From: Salinibaculum litoreum
Lineage (GTDB): Archaea; Halobacteriota; Halobacteria; Halobacteriales; Haloarculaceae
Length of the DNA: 64,000 bases
Direction: 5' to 3'
Assembly: GCA_009789175.1 (NCBI GenBank)
Contig: CP046866.1
Span: 1,426,001 to 1,490,000 of the forward strand
The position numbers were made by a program, and so were the translations under genes. Below are positions 8,925 through 16,550 of this stretch, piece after piece. The notes beneath the pieces were generated by a model. That model was given only the letters and a program-made list of their open reading frames with translations, was not told the DNA's origin and did not search any database. Within the stretch, counting starts at the first letter, position 1, and each line of letters begins with the position of its first letter.

Positions 8925-9371
8925 TCAGGCCTCGTCGGTCAGTTCGGCCCGCTGTAGCGCAAGCCGGAGGTGTGGGAGAGCGACGACAGTCTTCTTTGTC
9001 TCGCGAACGATCTGGTTTTTTTCGTCGAAGGCAACGAGGCCACTCTCGTCCAGACGCGGGCAGGCTGTCTGGAGGAGTTCGGTCGATACCCGCCCCCGGA
9101 ACTCGGCGGGACTGAACGACTCCGGCGGCTCGGTGTGAGCGACGACGTACTCGACGAGTTCGTAACAGGGGACCGGCCGGCCGGCGAGCAGGAGGTAGGT
9201 CAACACGAACCGGTTGCGGGCGTTCGAGAGCGCATCGAACAGTTCGTCAGTCGAGACCGTTGCCTCGGGCCGTTCCTGAATATCGTCGCGGCCGACTTCC
9301 ACGTCGGTCAGGTCGGGGAGCGGCCACCCGTTCCCGCCAGGCCCCTCGGACGGTGGCTGGTCGTGGCTCAT
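8925..9371 (-). CDS. DUF7344 winged-helix protein
   Basis: 148 residues. The core ELFDALSNARNRFVLTYLL, then YELVEYVVAH and a late QTACPRLDESGLVAFDE, matches the haloarchaeal DUF7344 winged-helix fold, normally one or two wings that bind DNA. The N-terminal 35 residues are Pro/Gly-rich and probably disordered. It is 61 nt downstream of the GAF/bat regulator on the same strand and may be cotranscribed. Three more DUF7344 genes lie within 8 kb. Target genes are unknown. Confidence 0.8.
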   Translation of the reverse strand: MSHDQPPSEGPGGNGWPLPDLTDVEVGRDDIQERPEATVSTDELFDALSNARNRFVLTYLLLAGRPVPCYELVEYVVAHTEPPESFSPAEFRGRVSTELLQTACPRLDESGLVAFDEKNQIVRETKKTVVALPHLRLALQRAELTDEA

Positions 9372-9432
9372 AGCTGGGAGTCCACCCCCGGAACGGCGGC
9401 ATCGGTTACGGACGTGAACCCTGCACCCATTG

Positions 9433-10656
9433 TCATTCTTCCACCGCCGTCTGGATGACTTTCCTGAGTCCGTCCCGGAGGTGCTGATGGAACGTCGACG
9501 CGGAGATATCGAGCGTCTGTGCGAGTTCCTGGCCCGTCTGTCGCCTGGGTCGCTCGAAGAACCCGCCGGACAGTGCGACCTCCAGCACCGTCTGCTGTTT
9601 GCCGGTCAACCCGGCACGTTCCAGCAGGGCCTCCCCGTTGTGCCCGGACGGGGGGGTCGTCACCTGTCGCTTCGCGAGACAGTCGACGGAGGGGTACTGC
9701 TCCTGGAACTCCCGGAGTATCTCGGTCCCCGTCGGACCCCCCTGGACGGTGAGCCGCAGCCGGTCGGGCGTCGCGACGGCCGCCGTGACTGCCACGCCCG
9801 AGGCGGCAAACGTCGCCAGCGGTGAGGACGCGGGCACGCCCAGTTCGACGGTGCAGGTCTCCGACCCGCGGTGGGCGACGGTCCCGCTGTCGGCTATCTC
9901 ACTTCCCGTGGCATCCGACAGGGACAGGTCGGGGTCGGGAACCGTGACGTGGAGTTGCGCGCCATCGGGCTGGGGCAGCATCCGTTCGAGTTCGACCGTC
10001 GCCTCACAGACGTTTGCCAGCCGGGTCAGCCCCGTCGGCGTCGACTCGTGGGAGAGTGCGAGGACGACCTCGATTTCACCGTCAGCGACCAGAAGCGTCT
10101 GCGAGACACAGGCATCGAGCGCGTGGCCAGCGAGTCGCCCGACATCGGCGAGTGCGCTCCGTTCTGGTCCGGTGAGCCCCTCGTCGCGACGGGTCGCAAC
10201 GACTGCCATCCCGCAGGGCAGCCCCTGCGATTGCAGGGGAACGCGTCCGGCGGTCACCCGCGGGATATCGACGCCGGCCGTGTCGGCGACAGACGTGACA
10301 ACGGGCTCGGGAATGGTCGTAACCCGCCCGCCCGCATCGAAGCCGTTCTTGTTCGATTTCGCCATCGCTAGCTTCCCGAGGACGCGCACCAGCCCATCGT
10401 CGCCGACCGCGGCAGTCGGGTCGCTGTTCAGCCGGTTGCCGACCCAGACACCGGTGTACCGCCCGGTCGCGGCGAGCGTGTCGACGAGTGTCGTCTGCAG
10501 CCGTCCGGGGTCCTGTCCGTCGGCCAGGCGCAACGCAACGTCCCTGACGAGCGTATCGAGTGGTGTCCCGTCAACTCGGCCCGTACGCTCGGCCGAGGTC
10601 GGTTCGTCGGGTTCGCCGACGCCGGAGCCGCCTTCACTGTGTCCCACGAGCATCAC
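9433..10656 (-). CDS. Bacterio-opsin activator (bat)-type regulator with GAF-like sensor
   Basis: 407 residues. Residues about 30-180 form a GAF-like domain (TLVDTLAATGRYTGVWVG ... MAVVATRRDEGLTGPERSALADVGRL). A bat-associated ligand domain follows, and a C-terminal HTH-10 helix-turn-helix ends the protein (LTGKQQTVLEVALSGGFF ... TGQELAQTLDISASTFHQHL). Such proteins sense a small molecule or redox state and activate transcription. It lies directly downstream of the membrane hydrolase-like gene on the same strand (6-nt gap to 10663). The start is the first of two ATGs. Regulatory partners are not visible. Confidence 0.88.
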   Translation of the reverse strand: MMLVGHSEGGSGVGEPDEPTSAERTGRVDGTPLDTLVRDVALRLADGQDPGRLQTTLVDTLAATGRYTGVWVGNRLNSDPTAAVGDDGLVRVLGKLAMAKSNKNGFDAGGRVTTIPEPVVTSVADTAGVDIPRVTAGRVPLQSQGLPCGMAVVATRRDEGLTGPERSALADVGRLAGHALDACVSQTLLVADGEIEVVLALSHESTPTGLTRLANVCEATVELERMLPQPDGAQLHVTVPDPDLSLSDATGSEIADSGTVAHRGSETCTVELGVPASSPLATFAASGVAVTAAVATPDRLRLTVQGGPTGTEILREFQEQYPSVDCLAKRQVTTPPSGHNGEALLERAGLTGKQQTVLEVALSGGFFERPRRQTGQELAQTLDISASTFHQHLRDGLRKVIQTAVEE

Positions 10657-10662
10657 CTCCAG

Positions 10663-11235
10663 CTATCCGCCCCTGACCCATCGTCGAACGGGCCAGCGCG
10701 CTCCCGGGAGACCGTCGGCGAACCAGCGAAGCGCTGCCGTGCCGACGAGCAGGGCTTCGAGCAGCAAGTAGAGCTGTCCCCGGGGCGTCGAGAGGAAGCC
10801 GAGGAAGTTCCCGGCAAGGTGGCGCACGTGTGCTATCACACTCACTGTACTCTGGTCGGCGGCGGGAACGACCGGCCAGAGCAGAAAGCTCAGTCGGATG
10901 TCGCCACCGAGCAAGAGCGGGTAGACGATATCGCCGGGCAGATGCACGAGATAGCCAATCGTGAACGCGATGCCAACGGCCCGGTTGTCCGTGAGGAACG
11001 CGAGGGCCAAGACGAGTCCGGAGAGGGGGATGGCGACGAGAAGCGAGTGCCCCAGCGAGTATCCCGAGGGGAGTATCGTCGTCCCCCAGCCGAGTGGTTT
11101 GTCGATGAGGTCGGGTACCTGCGTGCCGATGACGAGCGCGATGGCATCGGCACGGCCGGGCCGTTGCCCACCAAGACGGCGGGCGACCACCGAATAGACC
11201 AGATAACCGAAGGCGAGGTGTTCCCAGGGCCACAC
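10663..11235 (-). CDS. Membrane-bound metal-dependent hydrolase-like protein (YdjM/LexA-binding family)
   Basis: 190 residues. The start WPWEHLAFGYLVYSV with the early EH, the TQVPDLIDKPLGWG stretch and GYSLGHSLLVA match the PF04307 family of small membrane proteins once described as metal-dependent hydrolases. Four or so membrane helices are visible. I chose the GTG at 11235 because GGAGG lies 8 nt upstream and homologues begin at this WPWEH; an upstream ATG at 11298 would add 21 atypical residues. The bat regulator follows on the same strand. The biochemical activity of the family is not established. Confidence 0.8.
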   Translation of the reverse strand: MWPWEHLAFGYLVYSVVARRLGGQRPGRADAIALVIGTQVPDLIDKPLGWGTTILPSGYSLGHSLLVAIPLSGLVLALAFLTDNRAVGIAFTIGYLVHLPGDIVYPLLLGGDIRLSFLLWPVVPAADQSTVSVIAHVRHLAGNFLGFLSTPRGQLYLLLEALLVGTAALRWFADGLPGARWPVRRWVRGG

Positions 11236-11606
11236 GACTACGACCTCCGGAGGGAGTGACCGGATGTAGCAACCGGACCGGCCCGGCTCACCGACCACTC
11301 CACGCGCGAAATATCAGGCATCTCCATGGCTCGTATTCCGTACAGCGGTATGCATTGTTATTGTGCGCTTGTGGCTTCTCAGCACGGAGTCACGGGCAGA
11401 TAGAGAACCATTATTCACCGTTTAGAAAGCCTTACCCGGCGGATTACTGCTGAACCGACGAAATGGATATAAATCGCAACGAAGAGATAGCGAAATGCAG
11501 GTAGCTGGCGTCGGGTGCGGGCGGCGGTCCCGGGAACGTCAGCCACGACGCTGTGGAAATCCACCATGAGCCAGCCCAACCACCCCCGAGACAGGAGTAT
11601 TGTCAC
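11236..11606. other. Divergent intergenic region, 371 nt
   Basis: It separates the membrane hydrolase-like gene (minus) from a winged-helix gene (plus). A TATA-like GATATAAATC lies near 11467, about 130 nt before the plus-strand ATG. On the minus strand CAATAACAATG near 11355 is a weak match to the YRTAACAAA element. No gene seen. Confidence 0.45.
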
Positions 11607-11882
11607 ATGAGTGTCGACTGGGACGATATCAGTTTCGTCATTAGTTCGCGGTACCGCGTCGCATCGCTGCGACGGCTTGCACAGGGGCCCGCGACGCCCT
11701 CCCAGATTGCAGCCGATGAGGATGTCGGCATCGCTCACGTCTCTCGGGCCTTGCAGGCACTGCGGGACCACGAACTCGTCGAGCTACTCGTCTCGGACCA
11801 CCGGAAGAAAGGACGCGTATACGGTCTCACCGACGATGGAGAAGCGACCTGGGAGACGATAGACGACGAGGGGCTCGCGTAG
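11607..11882 (+). CDS. Winged helix-turn-helix transcriptional regulator
   Basis: 91 residues from the ATG at 11607 (MSVDWDDISFVISSRY), with ACAGGAG 9 nt upstream. Residues about 12-85 form a compact winged helix: YRVASLRRLAQGPATPSQIA, then ISHVSRAL-like recognition helix (IAHVSRALQAL), then wing KKGRVYGLTDDG. It resembles haloarchaeal ArsR/MarR-type single-domain repressors. The gene ends tail-to-tail against a DUF7344 gene with no spacer. An upstream in-frame start at 11553 would add 18 residues not expected in the family. Confidence 0.82.
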   Translation: MSVDWDDISFVISSRYRVASLRRLAQGPATPSQIAADEDVGIAHVSRALQALRDHELVELLVSDHRKKGRVYGLTDDGEATWETIDDEGLA

Positions 11883-12248
11883 TTACGGTTCTTCCGTGGC
11901 GTCGAGGCAACGACCGAGCACGTCGTCGGTCCCACAAAGCGTCACGTGGCCTACGTCCGTCGCGTACTGGACGAGACCGGCTTCTTCCAGTGCAGGCAGA
12001 TGATTGCGCTGTAAATCGAGATACACGGCGCGCAGGCGGGCTTGTGAAACTGTGCGTGCCCCGCTGTCGGTCTCCTTGCTGGCGACTGCCTGTGCCAGTT
12101 CCGTCAACTGACAGGCACCGCTCTCCCGTAAGAACGCGAGAAGATATCGCCGCCGTGAATCATCGAGCAAGTCACCACGGTCCACGGAATCATCTGTCGA
12201 GGCATCGTCATCGCCCGCAATCCGTCGATTTCGCCGCTGTCCGCCCAT
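11883..12248 (-). CDS. DUF7344 winged-helix protein
   Basis: 121 residues. A charged N-terminus precedes the winged helix (LLDDSRRRYLLAFLRESG, LTELAQAVASKE, then RLRAVYLDLQRNHLPALEEAGLVQY). The layout SRRRYLL...LPxLxEAGLV is the DUF7344 core. The element TATAACAAAATA at 12271-12282 is centred 28 nt before the ATG, so the transcript is probably leaderless. Unlike the two larger paralogues in this window it has no membrane helices. Confidence 0.82.
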   Translation of the reverse strand: MGGQRRNRRIAGDDDASTDDSVDRGDLLDDSRRRYLLAFLRESGACQLTELAQAVASKETDSGARTVSQARLRAVYLDLQRNHLPALEEAGLVQYATDVGHVTLCGTDDVLGRCLDATEEP

Positions 12249-12270
12249 ATCCGTGGGGTCGGGGTGGTAC

Positions 12271-12282
12271 TATTTTGTTATA
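12271..12282 (-). promoter_or_regulatory. TAACAAA promoter-like element, copy 3 (leaderless spacing)
   Basis: Read toward the DUF7344 gene the sequence is TATAACAAAATA, centred 28 nt before the ATG at 12248. This is the spacing expected of a TATA element for a leaderless transcript. Confidence 0.6.
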
Positions 12283-12419
12283 CTTCTCCTACAGGCGCTG
12301 ACCGAGATAAGCGTCCAGGATTTCACTGACCGGTCGGCAACCGGTAATCCTGTCCTGCAGAGTATTCACCTGACATAAGCGCCAAATTACTATCCGGTAA
12401 AGCGGACTCGTGAGGAGTG

Positions 12420-12542
12420 ATGGCGCAACACCTGTCCGATAACGAACTGGAGCGTATCAGCGAGTTCGCAAACACACCGAGTTACAAGCGCTCGCCCGAG
12501 CAGCTCCTTCCCGAAGAAGAGTTCGACGAAGTCGAAGCCTGA
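12420..12542 (+). CDS. Small acidic protein, 40 residues
   Basis: A short frame starts with ATG at 12420 (MAQHLSDNELERISEFANTP) and ends in a Glu-rich tail at TGA 12540-12542. A strong ribosome-binding site, GTGAGGAG, lies just before the start, and an AT-rich CAAATTACTATCC lies about 35 nt upstream. The amino-acid content (14 acidic residues of 40) is typical of haloarchaeal proteins. It lies tail-to-tail with the DUF7344 membrane gene, 5 nt apart. I do not recognise the family. Support is the RBS, the promoter-like bases and the composition. Confidence 0.6.
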   Translation: MAQHLSDNELERISEFANTPSYKRSPEQLLPEEEFDEVEA

Positions 12543-12547
12543 AAGGC

Positions 12548-13102
12548 CTATTCCTCGTTCGTTCCGCCGCGCTGAAGTTCCGATGGAACGGACTGTTTGC
12601 TCCGCAGGCGGTCGGCGAGATGTGCCAGTGCCAAGACTGCGAACAGACCGACGACGAAGACCGCCACGACGCTCTCAGAGAGGGCGTCAAACAGCCAGAC
12701 GCCGGCCAGCGTCGCAGCGAGCAACGCGCTGCCGAGAATTGACAGCCCGACGTAGAGATATGGCCACTGGATGCCGTCCTCGTCTTCGAGGTAATTGTCG
12801 AGTAGCTCCGCACGCCGCGTCAGCTCGACCATGCCACTGTCGGGGTCGTAATCGACGACGTCAGCCTCGTCCAGTTTCGGCACGTGGGTCTGGTACAGCG
12901 AGACGTAGACGCGCTTTCGCTCCTGTGCAGTCAGCCCGTCACGGTCAACGTCGTTCTCCCAGGCGGCGACGTGTTCGGCGAGTTCGATCAGTTCCACCGG
13001 CCCACCCTCCTTTCGCAGGTGGTACAGCAGATATCTACGGCGGGGGCTACTCAGTATCTCGAAGACATCGTCCTGTGTGAGTTCTGTATCACTTATCGAC
13101 AT
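12548..13102 (-). CDS. DUF7344 winged-helix protein with two C-terminal membrane helices
   Basis: 184 residues. The N-terminal winged helix (DDVFEILSSPRRRYLLYHL, LIELAEHVAAWEN, ERKRVYVSLYQTHVPKLDEA) is followed by two hydrophobic helices (about 115-135 and 140-162). The same layout occurs at 15512-16129. A membrane-bound winged helix could act as a one-component sensor or tether DNA to the membrane, which is inference. The element CGTAACAAAGAC lies about 80 nt upstream. Confidence 0.85.
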   Translation of the reverse strand: MSISDTELTQDDVFEILSSPRRRYLLYHLRKEGGPVELIELAEHVAAWENDVDRDGLTAQERKRVYVSLYQTHVPKLDEADVVDYDPDSGMVELTRRAELLDNYLEDEDGIQWPYLYVGLSILGSALLAATLAGVWLFDALSESVVAVFVVGLFAVLALAHLADRLRSKQSVPSELQRGGTNEE

Positions 13103-13434
13103 CTGGTATGTCCATCTCTCCCACGTATCGGTTCCGCGTCGCTGCGCCTAGTGCGAACCAACAATTCACGGGGTCTGTCTTTGTTACGGCCCAGTTACTT
13201 CCGGGATAGGACACGGGGTGGCAAATCAGAGACACGTCCCGTCTCGCGGTTTCGACCCCGAAACGAGGGTTGTACATCACCGCCACACCGTGTACGCACG
13301 TTCTACTACCCGCAACCGGGGGATAACTAAACGGGGCTGGTCGGTACCGGACGCCGGATGATGCCACAGGACAGCGACCGTCTCAGACGATATCGCCGGA
13401 GAGCCGACAGCGGACAGCCCCAGGAGTGGAGACG
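13103..13434. other. Divergent intergenic region, 332 nt
   Basis: It separates the DUF7344 membrane gene (minus) from the UDP-sugar dehydrogenase (plus) and contains element copy 4 at 13177-13188. No gene is visible. AGGAG at 13422-13426 is the ribosome-binding site of the dehydrogenase. Confidence 0.5.
13177..13188 (-). promoter_or_regulatory. TAACAAAG promoter-like element, copy 4
   Basis: Read toward the DUF7344 membrane gene the sequence is CGTAACAAAGAC, centred 80 nt before its ATG at 13102. Confidence 0.5.
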
Positions 13435-14784
13435 ATGAGCCAGCAGGGGACCTCTGTGAAACTCTACGACCGGGCCGGCAAGCAACGCCAGCGCCGGTTC
13501 CGCGAGGGAGAGGTGCCGGTTGCCGTCTACGGCCTGGGGAAGATGGGACTGCCACTGGCGGCCGTCTACGCGGAGACGACCGGCAACGTCACCGGTGTAG
13601 ATATCGACGAGACTGTCGTCGACCGCATCGAAGCCGGCGAGTGTCCAGTGGCGAACGAACCCGGGCTGGCCCCGCTGACCGAACGGCTCGTCGAGGAGGG
13701 GAAACTGACAGCCACGACCGATGGCCAGGAGGCCGCACGTGACGCGACCGTCCACGTCGTCATCGTCCCCACGGAGATACGGGACGGCGGGACAGTCGAC
13801 CTCCGGGCACTCGAGAGCGCAGTGGGGACAATCGCCACGGGACTCGACCCCGGGGATATCGTCATCGTCGAGTCCACCGTGCCGCCGGGGACGACCGCGG
13901 ACGTGGTCGCGCCGACGCTGGCGGCCGAAAGCGGGCTCGATAGGTCGGCGTTCGGCGTCGCTTTCTGTCCGGAACGAACCGCGAGCGGACGCGCACTGGA
14001 GGACGTGCGCGGTGCCTATCCGAAGGTCGTCGGCGGCGTCGACGACGAGAGTACGGCCGTCGCCGAGTTGCTCTACGAGGCGGTGACGGCAAACGAGGTG
14101 GTTCCCGTCAGCGACGCGACGACGGCGGAGTGCGTGAAAGTCTTCGAGGGGGTCTACCGCGACGTAAACATCGCACTGGCAAACGAGCTAGCGACGATGG
14201 CCGACGAACTCGGCATCGACGTCCGCGAGGCAATCGAAGTCGCCAACGGCCAGCCCTACTGTGACATCCATGCCCCCGGTCCGGGGGTCGGCGGTCACTG
14301 CATCCCGTACTACCCATACTTCCTCATCAGCGAGTACGACACCGCCACTCCCCTCATGGAAACGGCCCGGACCGTCAACGACGAGATGGCAGCCGTAACC
14401 GTCGACCGACTGGGCCAGGAACTGGCTGCCGAGGGAACCGACCTCGACGGCGCACGCGTGGCGTTGCTCGGTGTGGCCTACCGCCCCGGAGTCGACGAGA
14501 CGCGCGCAGCGCCGGCCCGTCGCATCGATACGCTGCTGCAGGACCGGGGTGCGGAGACGGTGGCCGTCGACCCGGTCTGTTCGGACCTCTCGATGTTGGC
14601 GGCGACTGAAATCGACATGGATGACCTGCCGGAGCAGCATCTCGACGCCGCTATCCTCGTCACGGCACACGAGGCGTTCGGGCGTCTCGACTGGGACGAA
14701 GTCGCAGAACTGCTGATAGATACCCGGGCAGTCGTCGACGGGTCGACAGTCGACGGCCGTGTGTACACGCTTGGCGGTAGTTAG
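13435..14784 (+). CDS. UDP-N-acetylglucosamine/mannosamine 6-dehydrogenase (WbpA/WecC-type)
   Basis: 449 residues. The Rossmann GxGxxG is in VYGLGKMGLPLAAVYAE, the middle domain has the conserved ANELA/ECVKVFEGVYRD stretch, and the catalytic cysteine is C289 in GVGGHCIPYYPYFL. These NAD-dependent enzymes oxidise C6 of a UDP-N-acetylhexosamine twice to the uronate. I chose the ATG at 13435, 8 nt after AGGAG; the GTG at 13426 overlaps that site. It would supply the UDP-GlcNAcA used by the 5756-8422 operon, though it is 5 kb away and on the other strand. UDP-ManNAc remains an alternative substrate. Confidence 0.88.
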   Translation: MSQQGTSVKLYDRAGKQRQRRFREGEVPVAVYGLGKMGLPLAAVYAETTGNVTGVDIDETVVDRIEAGECPVANEPGLAPLTERLVEEGKLTATTDGQEAARDATVHVVIVPTEIRDGGTVDLRALESAVGTIATGLDPGDIVIVESTVPPGTTADVVAPTLAAESGLDRSAFGVAFCPERTASGRALEDVRGAYPKVVGGVDDESTAVAELLYEAVTANEVVPVSDATTAECVKVFEGVYRDVNIALANELATMADELGIDVREAIEVANGQPYCDIHAPGPGVGGHCIPYYPYFLISEYDTATPLMETARTVNDEMAAVTVDRLGQELAAEGTDLDGARVALLGVAYRPGVDETRAAPARRIDTLLQDRGAETVAVDPVCSDLSMLAATEIDMDDLPEQHLDAAILVTAHEAFGRLDWDEVAELLIDTRAVVDGSTVDGRVYTLGGS

Positions 14785-15077
14785 TTCGACTGTGTGACGA
14801 TCACTTCGCCGGAATTCCGGACGATGACAGTGTGACCGGCCATCAGAAAGCTGACTTCCGCTTCGATATCTGTCTCTGAGGCAGGCTCGAAAAGCCGTTC
14901 GAGTGCATCGGGGTCGATGACATCGTACACCCGGGTCCTGAGGTTTTCCACCGAGACCCCCTCGGCGCGTGCGACTGCTTTCGCGATAGTAACAACAAGC
15001 GATTCCCCTCCCTTCGGATCGTACGACGCGCGCTCAGTCCCCGGTGCCCGCGCGTCGGCTGTGGCATCTTTGTACAT
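14781..15077 (-). CDS. HalOD1 output-domain protein
   Basis: 98 residues. SLVVTIAKAVARAEGVSV, then DVIDPDALERLF and a C-terminal VSFLMAGHTVIVRNSGEVIV match the HalOD1 domain, a haloarchaeal module thought to be a signalling output. It is a stand-alone domain with a 25-residue polar N-terminus. It overlaps the end of the dehydrogenase gene by 4 nt tail-to-tail. Upstream is a 430-nt AT-rich gap that must hold its promoter. Confidence 0.8.
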   Translation of the reverse strand: MYKDATADARAPGTERASYDPKGGESLVVTIAKAVARAEGVSVENLRTRVYDVIDPDALERLFEPASETDIEAEVSFLMAGHTVIVRNSGEVIVTQSN

Positions 15078-15511
15078 GGTCCAAATGGCTCCCCAGCACT
15101 GAACTGGGCTACCAGCCGGTAGCGAAAGCAGGGATAAATAAGTTACTCCACAGTTCCGAATAGGAAAAGTGAATTATCGGATACCAGTACAAAGAACTCA
15201 ATAGACTAGTTATACAGCTGAAAATATCTTGTATGTTTTTCTAACCGCAGTACTGCAGTGGTTTAGGGCGAGTATTAGGAACAGTCTTACTAGCTAAAAG
15301 AAGTATTTTAGAAGCTACGTCGAGCTATTAATGACTTCCTACCATCCTGTTCGCTTCGCAACAACTAAGTGGCCAACCATTCCATTAGTCGATGCTGCAG
15401 TCGGGAAACAAGCCGCAGTAGAGGGGACCAGGGTCAGCGATAGTGGTGAAGAACCTACGATCGCTTACAGAGCGGCGGTAGTGTCTCTCTGTGGCGAGAA
15501 AAACCGAAAAT
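15078..15511. other. AT-rich intergenic region, 434 nt
   Basis: The bases from about 15130 to 15350 are much richer in A and T than anything nearby (GATAAATAAG, GAAAATATCTTG, AAGTATTTTAG, GAGCTATTAATG). It lies between the divergent HalOD1 (minus) and DUF7344 (plus) genes and may hold promoters, an unannotated RNA or a decayed insert. No convincing protein frame; the 84-residue frame at 15331-15585 lacks family content. Confidence 0.5.
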
Positions 15512-16129
15512 ATGAGCGCTACGCAACAGCAAACAAAGTCGAACGACGCAAGCTCACCGGGGTCACAATCGGTGTCCAGCAGTGAACAGTTACCACTCGA
15601 CCAGGTATTCGAAGTGTTGAAAAATAAACGCAGACGTGAGGTGTTGAAGTTCCTGCAGAATCGCGAAGGGAGCGTTTCGCTGAGCGACCTCGCCGAGCAC
15701 GTCGCCGCCATCGAGAACGACACGACCGTTCGGGCGCTGTCATCGAGCCAGCGCAAGCGCGTCTACGTCGGTCTCTATCAGTGCCATCTGCCGAAGATGG
15801 ACGATATGAACATCGTCGACTTCGACCAGAACCGTGGGCGAATAGAACTGGCCGAGAACGCCGACCAACTCGACGTGTATCTCGATCCGGATACCAGCAG
15901 TCCCTACTGGCACCAGTACTATGCTAGCACATCACTAGTTGGGACGGGGCTGTTCGCCCTCAGCTATCTCGGCGCATCGAGCTACGGTCTGACGCCGACG
16001 GTCGTACTTATCGCACTCTTGTTGGCGATATTCGCGGTCTCGGCACTGCATTACAGCGTCGAGCACGGACACCTCGACCATCTCCGGTCGAAAGTGTCGC
16101 CGGTCTCTCGCTCGCCTGTCGAACAGTAA
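15512..16129 (+). CDS. DUF7344 winged-helix protein with two C-terminal membrane helices
   Basis: 205 residues from the ATG at 15512; a GTG at 15491 would add seven. Ser/Gln-rich N-terminus, then winged helix (LDQVFEVLKNKRRREVLKFL, LSDLAEHVAAIEN, QRKRVYVGLYQCHLPKMDDM) and two membrane helices near 145-165 and 168-188. It is a paralogue of the 12548-13102 product. The plus-strand promoter must lie in the AT-rich region before it. The role is probably regulatory; the target is unknown. Confidence 0.83.
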   Translation: MSATQQQTKSNDASSPGSQSVSSSEQLPLDQVFEVLKNKRRREVLKFLQNREGSVSLSDLAEHVAAIENDTTVRALSSSQRKRVYVGLYQCHLPKMDDMNIVDFDQNRGRIELAENADQLDVYLDPDTSSPYWHQYYASTSLVGTGLFALSYLGASSYGLTPTVVLIALLLAIFAVSALHYSVEHGHLDHLRSKVSPVSRSPVEQ

Positions 16130-16196
16130 CGCCGCCGACGGCGGCACCGACTTTCATACCGGGCGAAAATGGAAATTCTCGGTGACGGACAGTCCT

Positions 16197-16379
16197 CTAG
16201 CGAATCGTCTGGAGGTCGACGAAGGAACCCTCAGTGGCGGTTATCCACGTCGACATCCGCTCGACTCCATCGGTCTGTGAAGGAAAGATAGTACACTGGT
16301 CGGGTCGCTCCTCGTACTTTTCGACGATTGCCTGTAGCGGTTGCCCACAGTCACGCATCTCGTTGCCGTGCTGGCTCAT
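16197..16379 (-). CDS. DUF7511 small protein
   Basis: 60 residues. The pattern DQCTIFP...ERMSTWITATEGSFVDLQTIR matches the haloarchaeal DUF7511 core (aromatic and acidic residues around a TWITA strand). These proteins are short, often lie near regulators and have no known function. It is flanked by the plus-strand DUF7344 gene and sulfatase-like gene. Confidence 0.72.
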   Translation of the reverse strand: MSQHGNEMRDCGQPLQAIVEKYEERPDQCTIFPSQTDGVERMSTWITATEGSFVDLQTIR

Positions 16380-16550
16380 ACTCGACCGCCCCCACGAATC
16401 CCCATCACTTTTCTATACACACCGTACTATCGGCCTATTGATATTTAGAGAGCGCATAGAGGGAGCGCTCACGGCAGTGGAACACGCGTTAATCGGTGTT
16501 TCCGGGCTAATGACCGTATACTCATGTGCTGCTGGGCGACGTGGTAGGTA

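Noticed and set aside
8718-8957. 79-residue plus-strand frame before the DUF7344 gene
   Set aside because: It runs into the end of the minus-strand gene, has no RBS, and its content is not like haloarchaeal proteins.
15331-15585. 84-residue frame in the AT-rich region
   Set aside because: No acidic composition or RBS, and it overlaps the DUF7344 start region.
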